DNA of 64,000 nt from Notamacropus eugenii (GCF_028372415.1 NC_092874.1:330912651-330976650), one strand, 5' to 3'. Shown: positions 1 to 12,979, numbered from the stretch's first letter. A program made the numbers and translations. The notes: generated from the sequence alone by a model not told the origin.

Positions 1-1272
1 TAAAAAGAGATGATACATGCAAAGTATTCTTCAAATCTTGAAGCACTATATAAATGACAATTGTGACTTTCCAGTCTGACCCCTGAATTTTATGGATGCA
101 TCTGTGAGCCATTGCAATGTACGGTGGTTTGCCATACACATGTGCACAAAGTACTCAGAACTTTCTAACTGTCTGGGCCCTATGCAGGAAATACTCTCTA
201 TGACCTTTTGAACCACAGATATTAGAGAAGGCTAGAGATAATGCCTCCCAGCAATTGCTGGCAGAGCAAACTTGATGAAAAGAAAATAAATGCTTAGAAA
301 ACACTCTGACTGAGTTTCCACTTTCTGTGCCTGTATGATACCTATAACTATGGTACTTAGCGATGGACCAGAACACTATTTTAGCATAGAACAATGTTAA
401 AGAGGGAAAAGTCCTTCGTTGAATTCCTATACTAACTCTTGTCTATGTCAGATCCAAGCCTACGGATATCTTTATGACTTTCAGAAAATCAAAAATAACA
501 GAGATTTTTAAAAACTCTTCCATTACATTCAGTTTGATTCTTAAACATTTCTTAAGTGCATTCTACATAGAATTGTGCTAGGCTAGTTGGGGGATATTGT
601 ATGGACAAAAATAATTGTAATTGAAACTAAGTGCATGAAAGAAGTACAAGAAAAAAACCAACTGTGTGAAGGTCTAGGGTTATCACTGACTGGGAGAATT
701 AAGAAAGTCTTTCTGATGGAATTTGTCTTAGCCACTGAGGGGAGCTGGTATTCAGTATGAAAATGTATTGTATATGAGATAAGAAGAGGTAGAAAAGAGG
801 AAAATAGGAATGGAGGGAAGTATAGGAGATCATTTAAGCACATAGAATACCACGTAAAATATTTAACTTAGAACAAGCCTTTCACATTTTGGGGCTTGTT
901 TTCTTCAGTTTAGAATGAAGCAGTTGGACAATCTGGCATCTAAAGTCCTTTCCGATCCTGGAAAATTTATTCTGTTATTTCATTTTATCCATTATGCTGA
1001 GTAAGAGGGCTCTTGAAAATATGGTACATAGAGTACTACGGGAGTAAATATCTATCTTTTACATCCAAATTATTCTGGGAGGAATAGCAAATTTGGTACT
1101 CTACAGATGAACTAAATCTTCTGATATCCCTCAAAAATATACAAGAATTTCATTTGTGTGCATAATTGCGCAACAAAATGGTTGAATAATGTGTCTCTAA
1201 GTTTGATTTGAATGCCCATTTTCTCTCATGAGTAACATGCAATTTAGTTAAAAAGGCTAATATAGAGTGGGA
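1..1272. other. Unassigned AT-rich non-coding DNA
   Basis: I see no gene, RNA gene or repeat here that I can name. The open frames are short, have no recognisable domain and look like chance frames in AT-rich DNA. Confidence 0.5.
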
Positions 1273-1879
1273 GACCCACAAAGGGATGGAATAAAATGAT
1301 TTTCCAGTCCAAGACAACTTGGAAGGTAGGCAGAAAATGTCTGTCACAACAGCACACACCAGGCTCCAGCAAACCAGGAGCTGACTGTGTGGGTGACTGA
1401 ATCAGTGGTGGCAGAGGCTACTGCCAGAGCTCTCAGCCTATAGGGGTAGCACACTTGGTCGGAAGGATATTGTAGGTGTCCTTTGCTGGCACCAGGGGCA
1501 GGATTCTGTTGCATTGTCCATACTTAGATCAGGATCATAGTCCTGTATATTAGTCCCAGGGCAAGGAGGAGCACTGGGACACCAGAGTTTCCTACCACAA
1601 AGGAGCAGGGACCCTGGTCATAGTTATAGGGTAGAGAAGAGTGCTTCTGGTCAATCACAGACTAGTGCACAGTACAGGAGAATAATAAGCGTGCCTCTTC
1701 TTAGATTATACCACCTTGGAAAAAACAAAAATTTACAGGTCTTCAGAGTTATTTCTGAAAACAACTGAACAAAAATCTGAAGCTTGGGACAGTGCACTCT
1801 TCACCTGGGAAAGAGGGACCCACTTTAGCATAGAGGTAAAAGTCAAGAAATAGGTTAGAAAAAACAGTAGAAAGTTATG

Positions 1880-2885
1880 GTGACAGAGAAGATCAAAACA
1901 CAAATGTAGAGGACAATAAAGTTAAAACTTGTGCATCCAAAGCTTCAAAGAGAAATATAAATTTGCCCCACACCATGAAAGAACTCCAAAAAGATTTTAA
2001 AAATCAGATAAGAGAGGCAGAGGAAAAATTGGGAAGAGAAATGGGAATGATGCAAGAAAATTATGAAAAAAGTTAACAGCTTGGTAAAGGAGGCATAAAA
2101 ATTACTGAAGAAAATAATACCTTGAAAAACAGAATAGGTCAAATGGACAAAGAGGTACAAAGAACTCCTTTAAAAGTATAATTGGCTAAATGGGAAGGAA
2201 ATCCAAAAGCTTACTGAGGAAAATAATTCCTAAAAATTTGAACTGGGCAAGTGGAAGCTAACGACTTTATGAAACATCAAGAAACAATAAAACAAAATCA
2301 AAGAATGAAAAAAACAGAAGACAATATAAAATATATCATTGGAAAAACAACTGACCTGGAAAATAGATCCAGGAGAGACAATTTAAAAAATATTAGACTA
2401 CCTGAAAGCCATGATCAAAAAAGAGCCAGGACATCATCTTTAAAGAAATTATAAAGGAAAATTTCCTTGACATTCTAGAACACCAGGGAAATAGAAATTG
2501 AAAGAATTCATCCATCACCTCCTGAAAGAGATCTCAAAATAAAAACTGCCAGGAATATTATAGTCAAATTCCAGAGATCCAAGGTTCAGTAGAAAATATT
2601 GCAAGAAGACAAATAGTAACAATTCAAGTATCATGGAGCCAGAGTCAGGATAACACAAAATGTTGAAGTTTCTACATAAATTACCAGAGGGCTTGGGATA
2701 TGATATTCTAGAGGCAGAAAGAGCTAAGATTACAACCAAGAGTCACCTACCCAGCAAAATTGAATATAACTCTTCAGGGAAAAAAATGGATATTCAATGA
2801 AGTAGAATATTTTCAAGCATTTCAGATGAAAAGACTGGAATGGAATAGAAACTTTGAATTTCAAATGCAAGACTTAAGAGAAATA
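1880..2885 (+). pseudogene. HAL1/L1 ORF1 pseudogene
   Basis: This is a broken ORF1 for the L1-type RNA-binding chaperone. A coiled-coil-like stretch starts near 1975 (frame reads MKELQKDFKNQIREAEEKLG), then stops and frameshifts follow. The best surviving frame is 2251-2454, including KTTDLENRSRRDN, which aligns with residues 185-197 of the intact ORF1 at 16363-17451. Further on, remnants of the RNA-recognition and C-terminal domains are seen near 2510-2850. It cannot encode a full protein. Confidence 0.8.
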
Positions 2886-3326
2886 TAAAAAAGTAAACAG
2901 GAAGGAGAAATCACAAGTGATTCAATAAGGTTAAGATGTTTGCACTTCTACATGGGAAAATTATATTTGTAACTCCTAAAAACTTCCTCATTATTAGAGC
3001 ATTTAGAAGGAGTATACAAAGACAGAGGGCACATGTGTGAGTTGAATATGATGGGGTGATTATCTTAAGAAATAAAATTAAGAGGTGAGAAAGAATGTAT
3101 GGAAGAAGGGGAAAGTGAGAGATAGAATGGGGTAAATTATCTAACATAAAAGAGACAAGATGCATATTTTACAATGGAAGGGAAGATGAGGGAAGTGGGT
3201 GGGGGAGAGTGTGTGAACCTTACTCTCATTGGAATTGACTCAAAGAGGGAATAACGTACACGCTCAATTGAGTGTAGAAATCTATCTTATCCTATAGGAA
3301 AGCAGTTGGGGAAGGGGATAAAAGAA

Positions 3327-3327
<1 letters not shown>

Positions 3328-3379
<52 letters not shown>
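3328..3379 (+). repeat. (GT)n microsatellite in HAL1 3' UTR
   Basis: About 26 GT units. It gives open frames of poly-Cys/Val and poly-Thr/His type on the two strands, which are artefacts. Confidence 0.97.
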
Positions 3380-3380
<1 letters not shown>

Positions 3381-3458
3381 TGTTGCTAGAAGAGAGGATA
3401 GATTAGAGGAGGCAAAAGTCAGAAGCAAAACACTTTTGAGAACAGTCAGGGTGAAAGG

Positions 3459-3529
3459 AGAGAGAAAGAGAGAGAGAGACAGAGAGAGACAGAGACAGAG
3501 ACAGAGACAGAGACAGAGACAGAGAGACA
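3459..3529 (+). repeat. (AGAGAC)n-type purine-rich simple repeat
   Basis: Imperfect GAGAGA then CAGAGA units. It sits at the junction of the HAL1 remnant with the next L1 fragment. Confidence 0.93.
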
Positions 3530-3544
3530 TAATTAGTAATCATT

Positions 3545-3890
3545 AATGTGGAAACAATTTTTACATCAAGTTTTTTTCTGATAAAGACTTCATTTCTCAA
3601 ATATATAGAAAACTGAGTCAAATTTATAGAAAAAAGAACAATTCTTCAGTTGATAAATGATCAAGAGATATGAACAGGCAGTTTCAGGTGAAGTAAACAA
3701 CGTTATCTAAGGATATAAAAATATTCTAAATCACTATTGATTAGAGAAATGCAAATTAAAACAGCTCTGAGCTTCCACCACACACCTATAAGATGGACTC
3801 ATATGATAGAAGAGGAAAATGACAAATATTGGAGGGGAAGTGTGAAAATTAAAATACTAATGCACTGTTGGTGAAGTTGCAGGATTGATT
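3545..3890 (+). mobile_element. L1 ORF2 3'-part fragment
   Basis: Carries L1 ORF2 C-terminal landmarks: TTCATTTCTCAAATATATAG, ATTAGAGAAATGCAAATTAA and CACTGTTGGTGAAGTTG, in the order found in mammalian L1 before the cysteine-rich end of ORF2. Truncated at both ends and full of stops. Confidence 0.8.
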
Positions 3891-5904
3891 TGGTTTGCTT
3901 AGGTTTGGAGGTATTAAAGCCAATCCTTTGTTTCAGGCCTGTAGAAGAGAACTTTCATTACAGAGTAGTCTCAGTGTTCCCTTTTATTACAGAAACAGTG
4001 AGATCTGAGTACAGATCAGAAACCACAAATCAGAGAGTGGATTTGGTTTCTGAGGGCTGCTGACAAATTAGTATTACCTCCAAATTGATTATCTTCCTCC
4101 TTAGCCTCAGGCAGCAGCCAGGATAGTGATGGAGTTCTCCCCAATTTGCTTAATTCTGATATGCAGGGTTGTGGCAGTGAGCATCAGTTTATGTTTTTTT
4201 TCCAAACCTTTTGAATTCTAGCTATTCTAAACCATTGAGATCGCTTAAGTTGCTTTATCTTTGGTGTGTAATTTTGATTTTGGAGAGGTCTGAGAAGTTA
4301 TGGAGATCAGAGAAAACATTTGATCTATTCTCACTGTCTCTTTGGTAATATATTAACGTTATTCACAAAGAATCATGAAAGCCAGAAAAATAGACACAAT
4401 TGATCAAAACTTTATCTAAACCAGAGACAGATAGGAAATGTACATATGCTATAAAGGGCAGGAAAATTTTGCACTTAATATTTGGCCCACTCCTTGATAT
4501 AAGAAGTTGAGGGAGAAAGCATCTATCTATCCATATATACACATACATACACATACATAAACACATGCATAGGTACACACATATATGTATAACAGCTTTA
4601 AGGGGAAAATCAGCTATGATCAGTCTGCTCCAGAAATGGCCTTGGTCATTAGACCATGAAGAAAATGATGTCTTGATGAAAATGATACTGTGACAGAACC
4701 TTATCTGCAGCTCAAATTCAAAACTATACCAACCATTCTCATCTGTCCTCCATTCTGTTTCTCTCCTATGAACTTAAATGCTGAGAGTTCCCATTGTCCT
4801 TATTCAACCCTGTCTCCCAATTCACTTGTTTTTTTCTTCTCCAGAATGAGGGGAAAACAAAACAAAACAACACTGTTCCTTTAAAATCTCAGGCCCTCCT
4901 CTGTCTATGGATTCTGACATGCCAAAGAATTCTCTTTTAACTACTCTGTGATAGAGTCACAGATTTACCGGTCCAGGATAGCTACAAATAAAGCAAAGAT
5001 GAGTGAAGCTTGTATCTGATGTGTTCAAAGAAAAGGATTACCAACTTGTGTTGCATAGTTGGAGTATATAAGCACTAGCAAACACTTGAAAATTACTTGC
5101 ATTGATCTTTTCTGGAAGTTGATAGTAAGAACATAAGCCATATATCAGAGGTAACCAAACATCTCACAAAGTAGAGACATGCATATGTAAGCAGAAGAAA
5201 CTGTCCATTATTGTTAATACGGGAAAATTCCTCAGTATGAACTTCCTTCCAGGATCCATTCGGACCAATGCAGAAACTTTGAAAGAAACTCTTAAGGAGA
5301 CACAAATTTAAACATTCCCATTGCCAACTGATGAAGGTATTAGGAACAAAATGACAAGAACAAGATGTTACTTTCCTGGTACAGTCATATTATTCCACCA
5401 GGGATGATTTATCCCCTAGCTGTTGATGTTGAAGTGTAGGATGCGATTGACTACCAACTTGTGTTCTGAAGTCTCTGATGATAAAGGGACCACAGATATG
5501 GTTTATCTCTTGAATCAGAGAGAAGGTAAAGGATTATTACTTAGCTACAATATTAGATCAGAAGTACTAACAGACCCTTGAGTATGATGCCTGAGTTCAT
5601 TGTTAAGACTTTCAATAAAATGACAGAGTTTTGCTGAGAAGTCTTGGTGTTCTTGAGACACATACATTAGCAGATGTCTGGAAAGCTACTCTCAAGCTGT
5701 TGAGAGCTTGGACAATGTATTTGCTTACAGAGTTGACCCAGAGATCTATGGCAGACCTTCTTGCCAAGACAATCCACTGCAGCCACTGCTTGCCTATAAG
5801 TGAGTCACTGATAAGCAGGTACAGAATGATGGACATTTATCCCAGAAAACTCTCAGCAAACAAAGACCACTTGAAAATAGTAGAAAGACTATCTGACACA
5901 ACAT
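3891..5904. other. Unassigned non-coding DNA
   Basis: No gene recognised. There is a short CATA-rich stretch near 4527-4585. The 91-residue open frame at 5631-5906 (+) and the overlapping 74-residue minus frame show no domain. The segment from about 5340 leads straight into an L1-type 3' tail at 5905, so it may be an unrecognised part of a retroelement. Confidence 0.4.
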
Positions 5905-6090
5905 GAGTACTATGGATATGTTTTGCATGACTACATATAACCTATATCAAATTGCTTGCCTTCTCAAAGAGAAGGATTGGAGAAGATGGAAGGGAGAGAA
6001 TTTGGAACTCAAAGTTTTAAAAATGAATGTTAAAATTAGGTTTTATGTGTAATTGGGAAAAAATGCTAAATAAAAGCTAAAAAAAAGATT
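5905..6090 (+). mobile_element. L1/HAL1-type 3' tail
   Basis: Shows the 3' end shared by the younger L1 family here: ATGTTTTGCATGACTACAT, ATTGCTTGCCTTCTCAA, GAATTTGGAACTCAAAG, AAATGAATGTTAAA, then TGTAATTGGGAAAA and an A-rich end. The normal L1 body is not visible upstream. Confidence 0.7.
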
Positions 6091-7239
6091 ATCTAAACCA
6101 GATAATGGTTAATAAACTAACATTTCAGTTGAAAAAGACTACATACCCAACAATGAGTTCAAACAATGGAAGAGGATTGAAACTTGAGGCAACACATTTT
6201 CTGCCCAGTATAATATCTTTAGAGACTCTTAGGGAATAGACACAGCCCACAGAGGGCAATAACTCTGTTAGCTGGCCTGAGCCCTCTACAAGTTCAAGTT
6301 CAGGAATGTAGAATTATAGGTCTAGTGAGGATTATGATCAACCCATACCATTAACAAGCTCTGGTATACAGCACAGAAGTCAGTAGGTCACAGGAGAGCT
6401 ATGTCTATCTGACTGGTGACTAGACTAACATGATATTTTAGGGGAAACAGAAGAAACGATTATATTTGTAGGCCAGATGAAAATGTTAATATTTACCCAC
6501 ATATTGTGTGCCTTGCTTATAATTACATATTTTTATTGATACACTACTCACAGAATATATGTCTTATTTTTGGTTACTTATTTGCATGAATATTAGCAAC
6601 TGTTCATTAGACTATTTAGTAATTATCATAATTTTGCTGCTTTTTTCATGGATATTGGTGTTTCTGCATATTTTGTTATGTTGTATGCCTACAGATTTTT
6701 TTTTTTTGCTTGCTTTGATTTAATGTGATACAGATTTATTTGCCCGGGGACATGCATGTACTGCTGTGATGTGTGTGATATGTCCTGCATGCAATTTAAA
6801 TATGTAGTGACTCAAGTAGTCTGAAAAGCCAGGCTTTCTCCTGTCATACGTATATCACATATATTGTTGATGTATGTTTGCTGTACATGGCACCCTAAGG
6901 TGATCACCTGGGAAACCAAGTTCATCATTCTCATTCTGTTTAGTGCTGGTGTTTATTTTGATGCTATGATGTATTATTCCAGATGTCCAGTGTACCATAG
7001 CTGATTTTGCAATCAACTGGAAAAATTCCTAACCCTGGTGAGGAATGTAACCTGGTACCTCGTTCTGACATGGAGTAATGCACTCTGAGGAATTTCTGCT
7101 GGCTGGAATGCAATTCTTTAGCCTTTCCCGCTCCACAAGCTGAAGAGGGACTGCTTGAGTTTTAAAGAGACAGTGTTGTTTTTCTACTCCTTACCCTGGA
7201 AGAGAAGTGGAATATAGGTGGGAGTGAGGATGTTAGGTT
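6091..7239. other. Unassigned non-coding DNA
   Basis: AT-rich; nothing recognised apart from a T-run at about 6697-6708. Confidence 0.4.
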
Positions 7240-7330
7240 TGTGATAAGCATGAGAATTTGGTCAGGTGATTTGAGCACAGAGGGAAAAATAGGATGTCCC
7301 AATAGGGCTGGTGTTTGGGCTGTAGAAAGA
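7240..7330 (+). repeat. Dispersed duplicate, copy A
   Basis: Pairs with 8823-8905 in direct orientation. Shared blocks include TTAGGTGACTTGAGCA-like sequence and AGGATGTCCCAAT followed by GCTGGTGT/GCTAGTGT. I do not recognise the family. Confidence 0.6.
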
Positions 7331-8822
7331 TCTCACCATTTTCTCTGCTGCCTGATGATACAATCTCAATGGGCCAATTGTTGAGCATTTCTTTTTCTCA
7401 GAATAATCTGATGAAATTGATAATGTGCTCGTCTCACCTTTCCCCTTCATTTCCTCCGTCCTGGGGTGGGTCAGATATTAATCTCAAAGTTGACTATTCT
7501 CCAAAATGCTTTATGTTGATTTAGACTGCCTCTGGCTACGATAAGGTTTGGTTGCTCAAAACTTCTGATTTGTGCATGTCATTGTTTGTAAATAGGGAGT
7601 TACAAAGAGTGACAGAGACAGTGAGGGGTGTCATACATTGAAAGAGAGGGAAGGGAAAAAAGAAAGAGAAAGATACTGTTGGCTGGCAGAGGTTGGTTTC
7701 CTTATCTGGGGATTTCTGAGCTACAGGAGAAATATTTTGTTTATTCTGTTAACTTCCCTCAAAACAGAATAAAGATCATGTCAGGTGAATCTGGATCCCA
7801 CAACTCCTCCTGGGCAGAAGTTAGAAGAGTGTGGTGAGGAAAAGAGAAACTTGGTAAGAAGGATATTTTGTAAGGGGAACTGAGTCTCAGGCAATACTCT
7901 GCTCTCTCCAAGCACAGAAAGCAGCCCCTTCATATGCCAAGTAAGGGGTAGAATGTTGTTGATTAAGGGAAAAGTTATGACTATGGCACAACTGAAAGAA
8001 GAGTTTGCAAAAAGGATGTTTTTTGCCCACATGAATGGGTTGGGGTACTGGACCCTTGATCTCCTCTATATGGCTCCTCTATACTGGACCCATATATATA
8101 GTGAACCAGATTCAGTCCCAGGAGGGGATAAAAGCCCTTTCTTATTCTTTGGTTTGTTACATCTCCTCCCTTGAGCCCTATGGGAGAAATACACATAGCT
8201 TATACTTTTCTCATATGTATGGCAGATATTTACTTCCTATATGGATGAGTCTCAAACTACTCAGTGACAGCCAAAACATAAAGTAAATAAGCAACAGCAA
8301 TCAATATTGTCATATATAGAGCATTTTCTAGAATTGTTGAATGGATTTAGTATTTCACCTTGGCTCTACACTGTCCTTCTGGTAAATTTCTCCTAGTAAG
8401 CCCAATCAGATATTGAGCTCATCCTCCACCTAGTAATCACCTCTAAGAGCTCTGGAGTAATATCTGGGGATTCTTTCCAATCTAGCACAAACTGAGGATC
8501 TGGGATTTCTAAATCTTTAGAATTGACAAGATCCCCTCTATGTCTAGAGAATTTCTTCTCAAGATGAACATTATATCACCTAGGATTAGGCAAAGAAATA
8601 AAATGTAGAAGAAACACCCAGCAACTCAGGCTCGAGATAATTTTGCTGAGCCCTCTTATGCTAGCAGTCCACATACTATGATACTAAGCTAGAGAAGTGG
8701 TACCCTTTTCCCACCACTCATGAAACATCTCAGATTTATATGATGTTACCTGAAATTTGGAGGAAGAAAACAGGGAGCTGAGTGATTCACTTTTTTTTTA
8801 TAGAGGTTTACTGAGTCACTGG
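7331..8822. other. Unassigned DNA between the two duplicate copies
   Basis: No domain in any frame. An AATAAA occurs near 7770 and a GATAAAAG box near 8127. These fit an old LTR-containing element bounded by the duplicate copies but do not prove it. Confidence 0.3.
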
Positions 8823-8905
8823 GTTAAGCATCAGAGTTTGATTAGGTGACTTGAGCAAGGAGGCATAGGATGTCCCAATGCAGCTAGTGTGTGAGATGTT
8901 CAATG
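8823..8905 (+). repeat. Dispersed duplicate, copy B
   Basis: Direct-orientation partner of 7240-7330, diverged by many substitutions and small indels. Confidence 0.6.
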
Positions 8906-10164
8906 GCTAATAAGAGATTTTGTCATCCCCAAAGTACTTGAATACTTTAGTTCTGAGTCAAGTGTGGCCAGCTGGAAATATCCAAGATGTTCACCATCCC
9001 TAAGCACCCAAAGACTGAACTAGTATACATGACTAGATGAAAGCAGGTAAGGCAGGTATGGGCACATCTTATATTGTGCATTTTGTTTTTGCAAGATCAC
9101 TAAAAAATTTAACTTTTACATTTTTGACTTTATAATTAATGGCAATCATAATTAATGTTAGAAATAGTGCAGTTTTATCACTACTAAATTTTATCACGTT
9201 ACTAAAAAAAGTTTTTGTTTCATCTTCTATATGGGTTTTATACAGCAAACAATCTCTATGACCTTTTAAGTCATTTCTAGATAGTGAAGGCCAGAAATAA
9301 TGGTTCATAGTAGGTTGACCTACTCAAAAGATCACACATAACAGAAAAAAGACACCTATTCTTTGAAACAGCATTAGGTTTTGAAAAGTGTCATTAAGCT
9401 ATGGTTTAGAATCTAGCTCTGTAATTCTATTGTTTAAAATCTTTCCATAAAAGAGAGGGCACAGGTAAGAGGTTGAAGTGGTCACTTAGTTGTCTATTCA
9501 TCAACTGGGCTTCTATCCAACTCTATCTTGTTTTCTTTCTAGGCTAGATTTTGTCTGAGTGCCTCAGCAGATGTGACAGACTCTGAAGAATACTTCTCTT
9601 ACTCTTAAAAAAGTTAGTTAGAAAGAAACAGTCCTTAAAGGAAGTTGAATCTTTTCCCAAGAAAAATTCAGTTCATTAATCAGAAACAGATATGAAAAGT
9701 AAAGGTAGATAGTACAGGGAAGGATTGAAAATTTAAAGAAAAATGGTATTTTAATTTAATTCTACAAATATCTAATGAACACTTGTTATTTAAAAGTCAT
9801 TGGGGATACATAGATAGAAAGCAATTGCTATTTAAAATATAAAGCAAGGAAGGGATAAGATTTATACGCCAAAAACCCCTCTGTGATACAAGGTAGAAAT
9901 GTGATAGGGGCAAAGAAGAGATCTGAACTTGTGTCAGGGGATGGAGGGTGGAATGATGACATATGGAAAAAGGGGAGAAGGCTCACCAAACACTTTTCAG
10001 AGAGAAAAGTGCTGCACTCTGAGCAAGAGCATTGTTTGTCTAAGAAATATTTTTGCAGAATTAAGTGAAAATGAGAGAATGAAAAGATGAGTAGAAGTAG
10101 TTGTTGAAAGATACTGAGGTAGATATTTATGTACCTGATAATATTAATAGAGAGGACTACTGTT
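8906..10164. other. Unassigned AT-rich non-coding DNA
   Basis: No gene or named repeat recognised. Open frames of 79 and 61 residues have no domain. Confidence 0.45.
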
Positions 10165-10801
10165 AGGTCTATATCTCAAAGACAACCAAAAAAAGAGGGG
10201 AGGGGGAGAAACCTATTTGTAGAAAAAATATTTATAGTAGCTCTTTTTTTGTGGTAGCTAAAAATTAGAAATTGAAGGGATGTCCATTAATTGGGGAATG
10301 GCTAACCAAGGTGTGGTATGTGATTGTGATGGAGTATTATTGTTCTGTAAGAAATGACAAGCAGGATGACTTCAGAAAAACCAGACAGACTTACATGAAG
10401 TAATGCACAGTGAAGTGAACAGAACCAAGGAATATTGTACTCAGTAGGAGCAGTATTGTTTGATGAAAAACTAAGAATGACTTAGCTATTCTCAGCAATG
10501 CAATGATCCAAGACAGTCTCAAAGGACTGATGATGAAGCTTACAATCTGCCTTCAAAGAAAGAACTCGTATCATTTAAATACAAACTGAAGCATGCTATT
10601 TTTCACTTTCTGTTTTTCATTGTTTTCATGTATACAAGAAGAGTCTTCTTGCATAAAATGGCTAACATGGAAATGTCTTACATGATTGCACATGTATAAC
10701 CTACATCTGATTGTTTACTGTCTCGAGGAAGGGGTTGGGAGGGAGGTAGAGAAGGATAGAATTTGGAACTCAAAACTTTTACTAAAAATAATTTTTAAAT
10801 A
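10165..10801 (+). mobile_element. 5'-truncated L1: ORF2 end and 3' UTR
   Basis: Reads through the L1 ORF2 C-terminal region (AAATATTTATAGTAGCTC, GGGGAATGGCTAACCAAGG, GTGATGGAGTATTATTGT) into the 3' UTR (CAGCAATGCAATGATCCAAG, ATTTGGAACTCAAAAC). Truncated and not coding. Typical target-primed 5' truncation. Confidence 0.85.
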
Positions 10802-10934
10802 GTAGAGAGGTCTACTCTTTGCACCTGATACATGATAGAGCCTCCTAAATGTTGTCAGATTGGATGACTACTATATGCTTTTTGGTGATCTAAAAATGAC
10901 ATTGTTAGAAAGCACCTTAGAAAATATTGAACAA

Positions 10935-11700
10935 TAAGCTTTTACACAAATAAAATCAATGCAGCTAACTTAAAAGAGAAGTGGGAAATTGGGTGGGGAG
11001 GGGTAGAAATCTTTGTAGCAAACTTTTCTTATAAAGATTTCATTTCTAAGATACAGGGAACTGAGTAGAATTTTTAAGAATAAAAACCATTTCCCAACTG
11101 ATAAAGGGTCAAAGGATATGAATAGATAACTGTCAGGTGAAGAAACTCAGTCTATCAATAGTCATATAAAAGTACTTTAAATCACTAATACTTAGACAAA
11201 TTCAAATTAAAGTGACTCTGAGAGACCACCTCATATCCATCAAATTGACTGATTTGACCAAAAAAGAAAATGACAAATGTTGAATTGGCTAAGAGAAGAT
11301 AGGAACCTTGATTCATTGTTGGTAGACCTGTGAAATGGTTCAAGCATTCTGGAAAACAATTTGGAGCTATGTCCCAAAAGTTGTTCAATTTTGCATACCT
11401 TTTGACCCAGGGATACTACTACTAGATCTGTATCCCAAAGAGACCAGAGAAAGAGGAAAAGCACCCTAAAAATATTTATATTAACTCTTTCTGTGGTGGC
11501 AAAGGCTTGGAGACTGAAGAGATGCCCAACAATTGGAGGAATGACAGAACAAATTATGGTATATGAATTGATGAAATATTCTAATGGTATAAAAAGCAAT
11601 AAATGAAATGGTTTCAGGAAAACTGGGAAGACTTGAATGAATTGGGGCAAAGTAAACAGAACAAGGTCAATGTACAATTACATTATAAACTTTGAAAGAT
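10935..11700 (+). mobile_element. L1 ORF2 3'-part fragment
   Basis: Starts in the ORF2 block TTTTACACAAATAAAATCAA and continues through GTTGGTAGACCTGTGAAATG to AGTAAACAGAACAAGGTCAA. The 145-residue minus-strand frame at 11240-11677 is an antisense shadow of this LINE. Confidence 0.8.
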
Positions 11701-11762
11701 TTATTAACTGATCCACACAATAGCCAATCACAAGATAAGCTAGGTGATAGTAGGCAGTTGAG

Positions 11763-11929
11763 TCAAATAGCCTTTATTTTATTTTTAGAGGCAATTAGGA
11801 TTAAGTGACTTGCCCAGGGATATACAGTTAGGAGGTGTCTGAGGTTGGAGTTGAACTCAGGTCCTCCTGTCTATAGGGTTGGTGTTCTATCCACTGTGCT
11901 ACCTAGTCATCCCTCAACTAGACTTTATT
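11763..11929 (-). mobile_element. tRNA-headed marsupial SINE with target duplication
   Basis: SINE body at 11779-11913, reverse orientation (AAGTGACTTGCCCAGGGAT ... CTATCCACTGTGCTACCTAG). It is flanked by a 16-bp imperfect direct repeat, 11763-11778 and 11914-11929 (14 of 16 identical, TCAA.TAG.CTTTATT). The host sequence continues as an older MIR/L2-type end (AAGTGCCTACTATATATGTG) to about 11965. Confidence 0.8.
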
Positions 11930-12059
11930 AAGTGCCTACTATATATGTGCCAGGTACTGGTAAAGTCTGATGCTATTGTGGAAAATATGGAGAAATATGA
12001 GCTACATGATCATGAGTTATATGATTTCAGAACTGACTGCCTTGCAGGACATAATGAAT

Positions 12060-12960
12060 AGTCGTTAGTGCTTTGAAACCAGCTTTGGAAGGAAATATTC
12101 AGCATGTATTGCTTAACGTTGTATCAGTGACATGGATAAAGATATGTATGGTATGCCTATTAATTTTGAAGGTAACAAACTTTGGGAATAAGTGAAATAT
12201 AAGGTTCAGGATTTTAAAAGATATTGAAAGACTAGAACATTAAAATGAATTTAATAAGATGAAATTAAATAAGAATACATGTAAAGTACTATTACTGGGT
12301 TCAAAAAGTTGAATTTACCAGTACAAGATGGGGGAGGCATAATTAGATAGGACTTTGTATGAAACAGAACAAACATGATATGAATCAACAATGTGATGTG
12401 GCAGTCAAGAAATCTCATGTGATCTGAGGATTCATTAAGCAAGGCATGGTGTCCAGAACTTTGGAAGTGATAGCCCAACTCTACACACTCTTAGTCAGAC
12501 TTCTATTACTGTGTTCATTTTGCATTCCACATCTCACAAAGGAAATTAATAAACTAGAGATTACCAATTGGAGGACAACCAGAATGGTGCTGTGCTTTGA
12601 GTTAAGTCACATGAGAGTCAGCTGGAGGAAAGTGGGATATTTAATTTGTATAAAAGTGCACTTTGGGAGGATCAAATATACTATGGCTGCCTCATGAAAG
12701 AATAATTACCCTTGCTTTACTTGGCCCATAAAGATGAAATAGGAGCAATAAATAGAAGTTATATTAGGTATATTTAGAATTGATGTAAGAGGATAAAAAA
12801 TCCTAATAATTAGAGTAGAAAAAGTAGAATGGATGGCAATAGGAAGTTGTGGGTGACTCTTCACTGAAGGCATTCAAGGAAAGGATGGATGAGGCCTTGT
12901 CAGGCATATTACCCAAAAGATTTTGCACCAGTAAGGGTTCCTGATGGAGATTCTGTTATT
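12060..12960 (+). mobile_element. L3/CR1-like LINE remnant
   Basis: The block AATTGGAGGACAACCAGAAT near 12570 and the later CACTGAAGGCATTCAAGGAA with GGATGGATGAGGCC near 12863-12896 are in the order found in the 3' part of L3/CR1 elements. Very diverged; edges approximate. Confidence 0.5.
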
Positions 12961-12979
12961 CTGCCAATTTCAGCTGGTT

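Larger units (their letters stand above)
1273..3458 (+). mobile_element. Decayed HAL1 (half-L1) copy
   Basis: The order is 5' UTR, ORF1 remnant, then 3' UTR, with no ORF2 between ORF1 and the 3' UTR. The 5' UTR around 1273-1340 parallels that of the copy at 50773-52596 (both contain a tract ending TCCAGTCCAA followed by a TGGAAGG block). The 3' UTR from about 2935 (ACATGGGAAA, then ATATTTGTAACTC) matches the 3' UTRs of the copies at 15335-18138 and 50773-52596. The first bases of the element are missing, and the 3' end dissolves into simple repeats near 3328-3529. It is the most decayed of the three copies. A deleted L1 is the alternative, but three copies lacking ORF2 favour HAL1. Confidence 0.75.

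Noticed and set aside
3282..3621. Overlapping open frames around the GT and AGAGAC repeats
   Set aside because: Simple-repeat translations, not genes.
11240..11677. 145-residue minus-strand frame
   Set aside because: Antisense to a recognisable plus-strand L1 ORF2 fragment.
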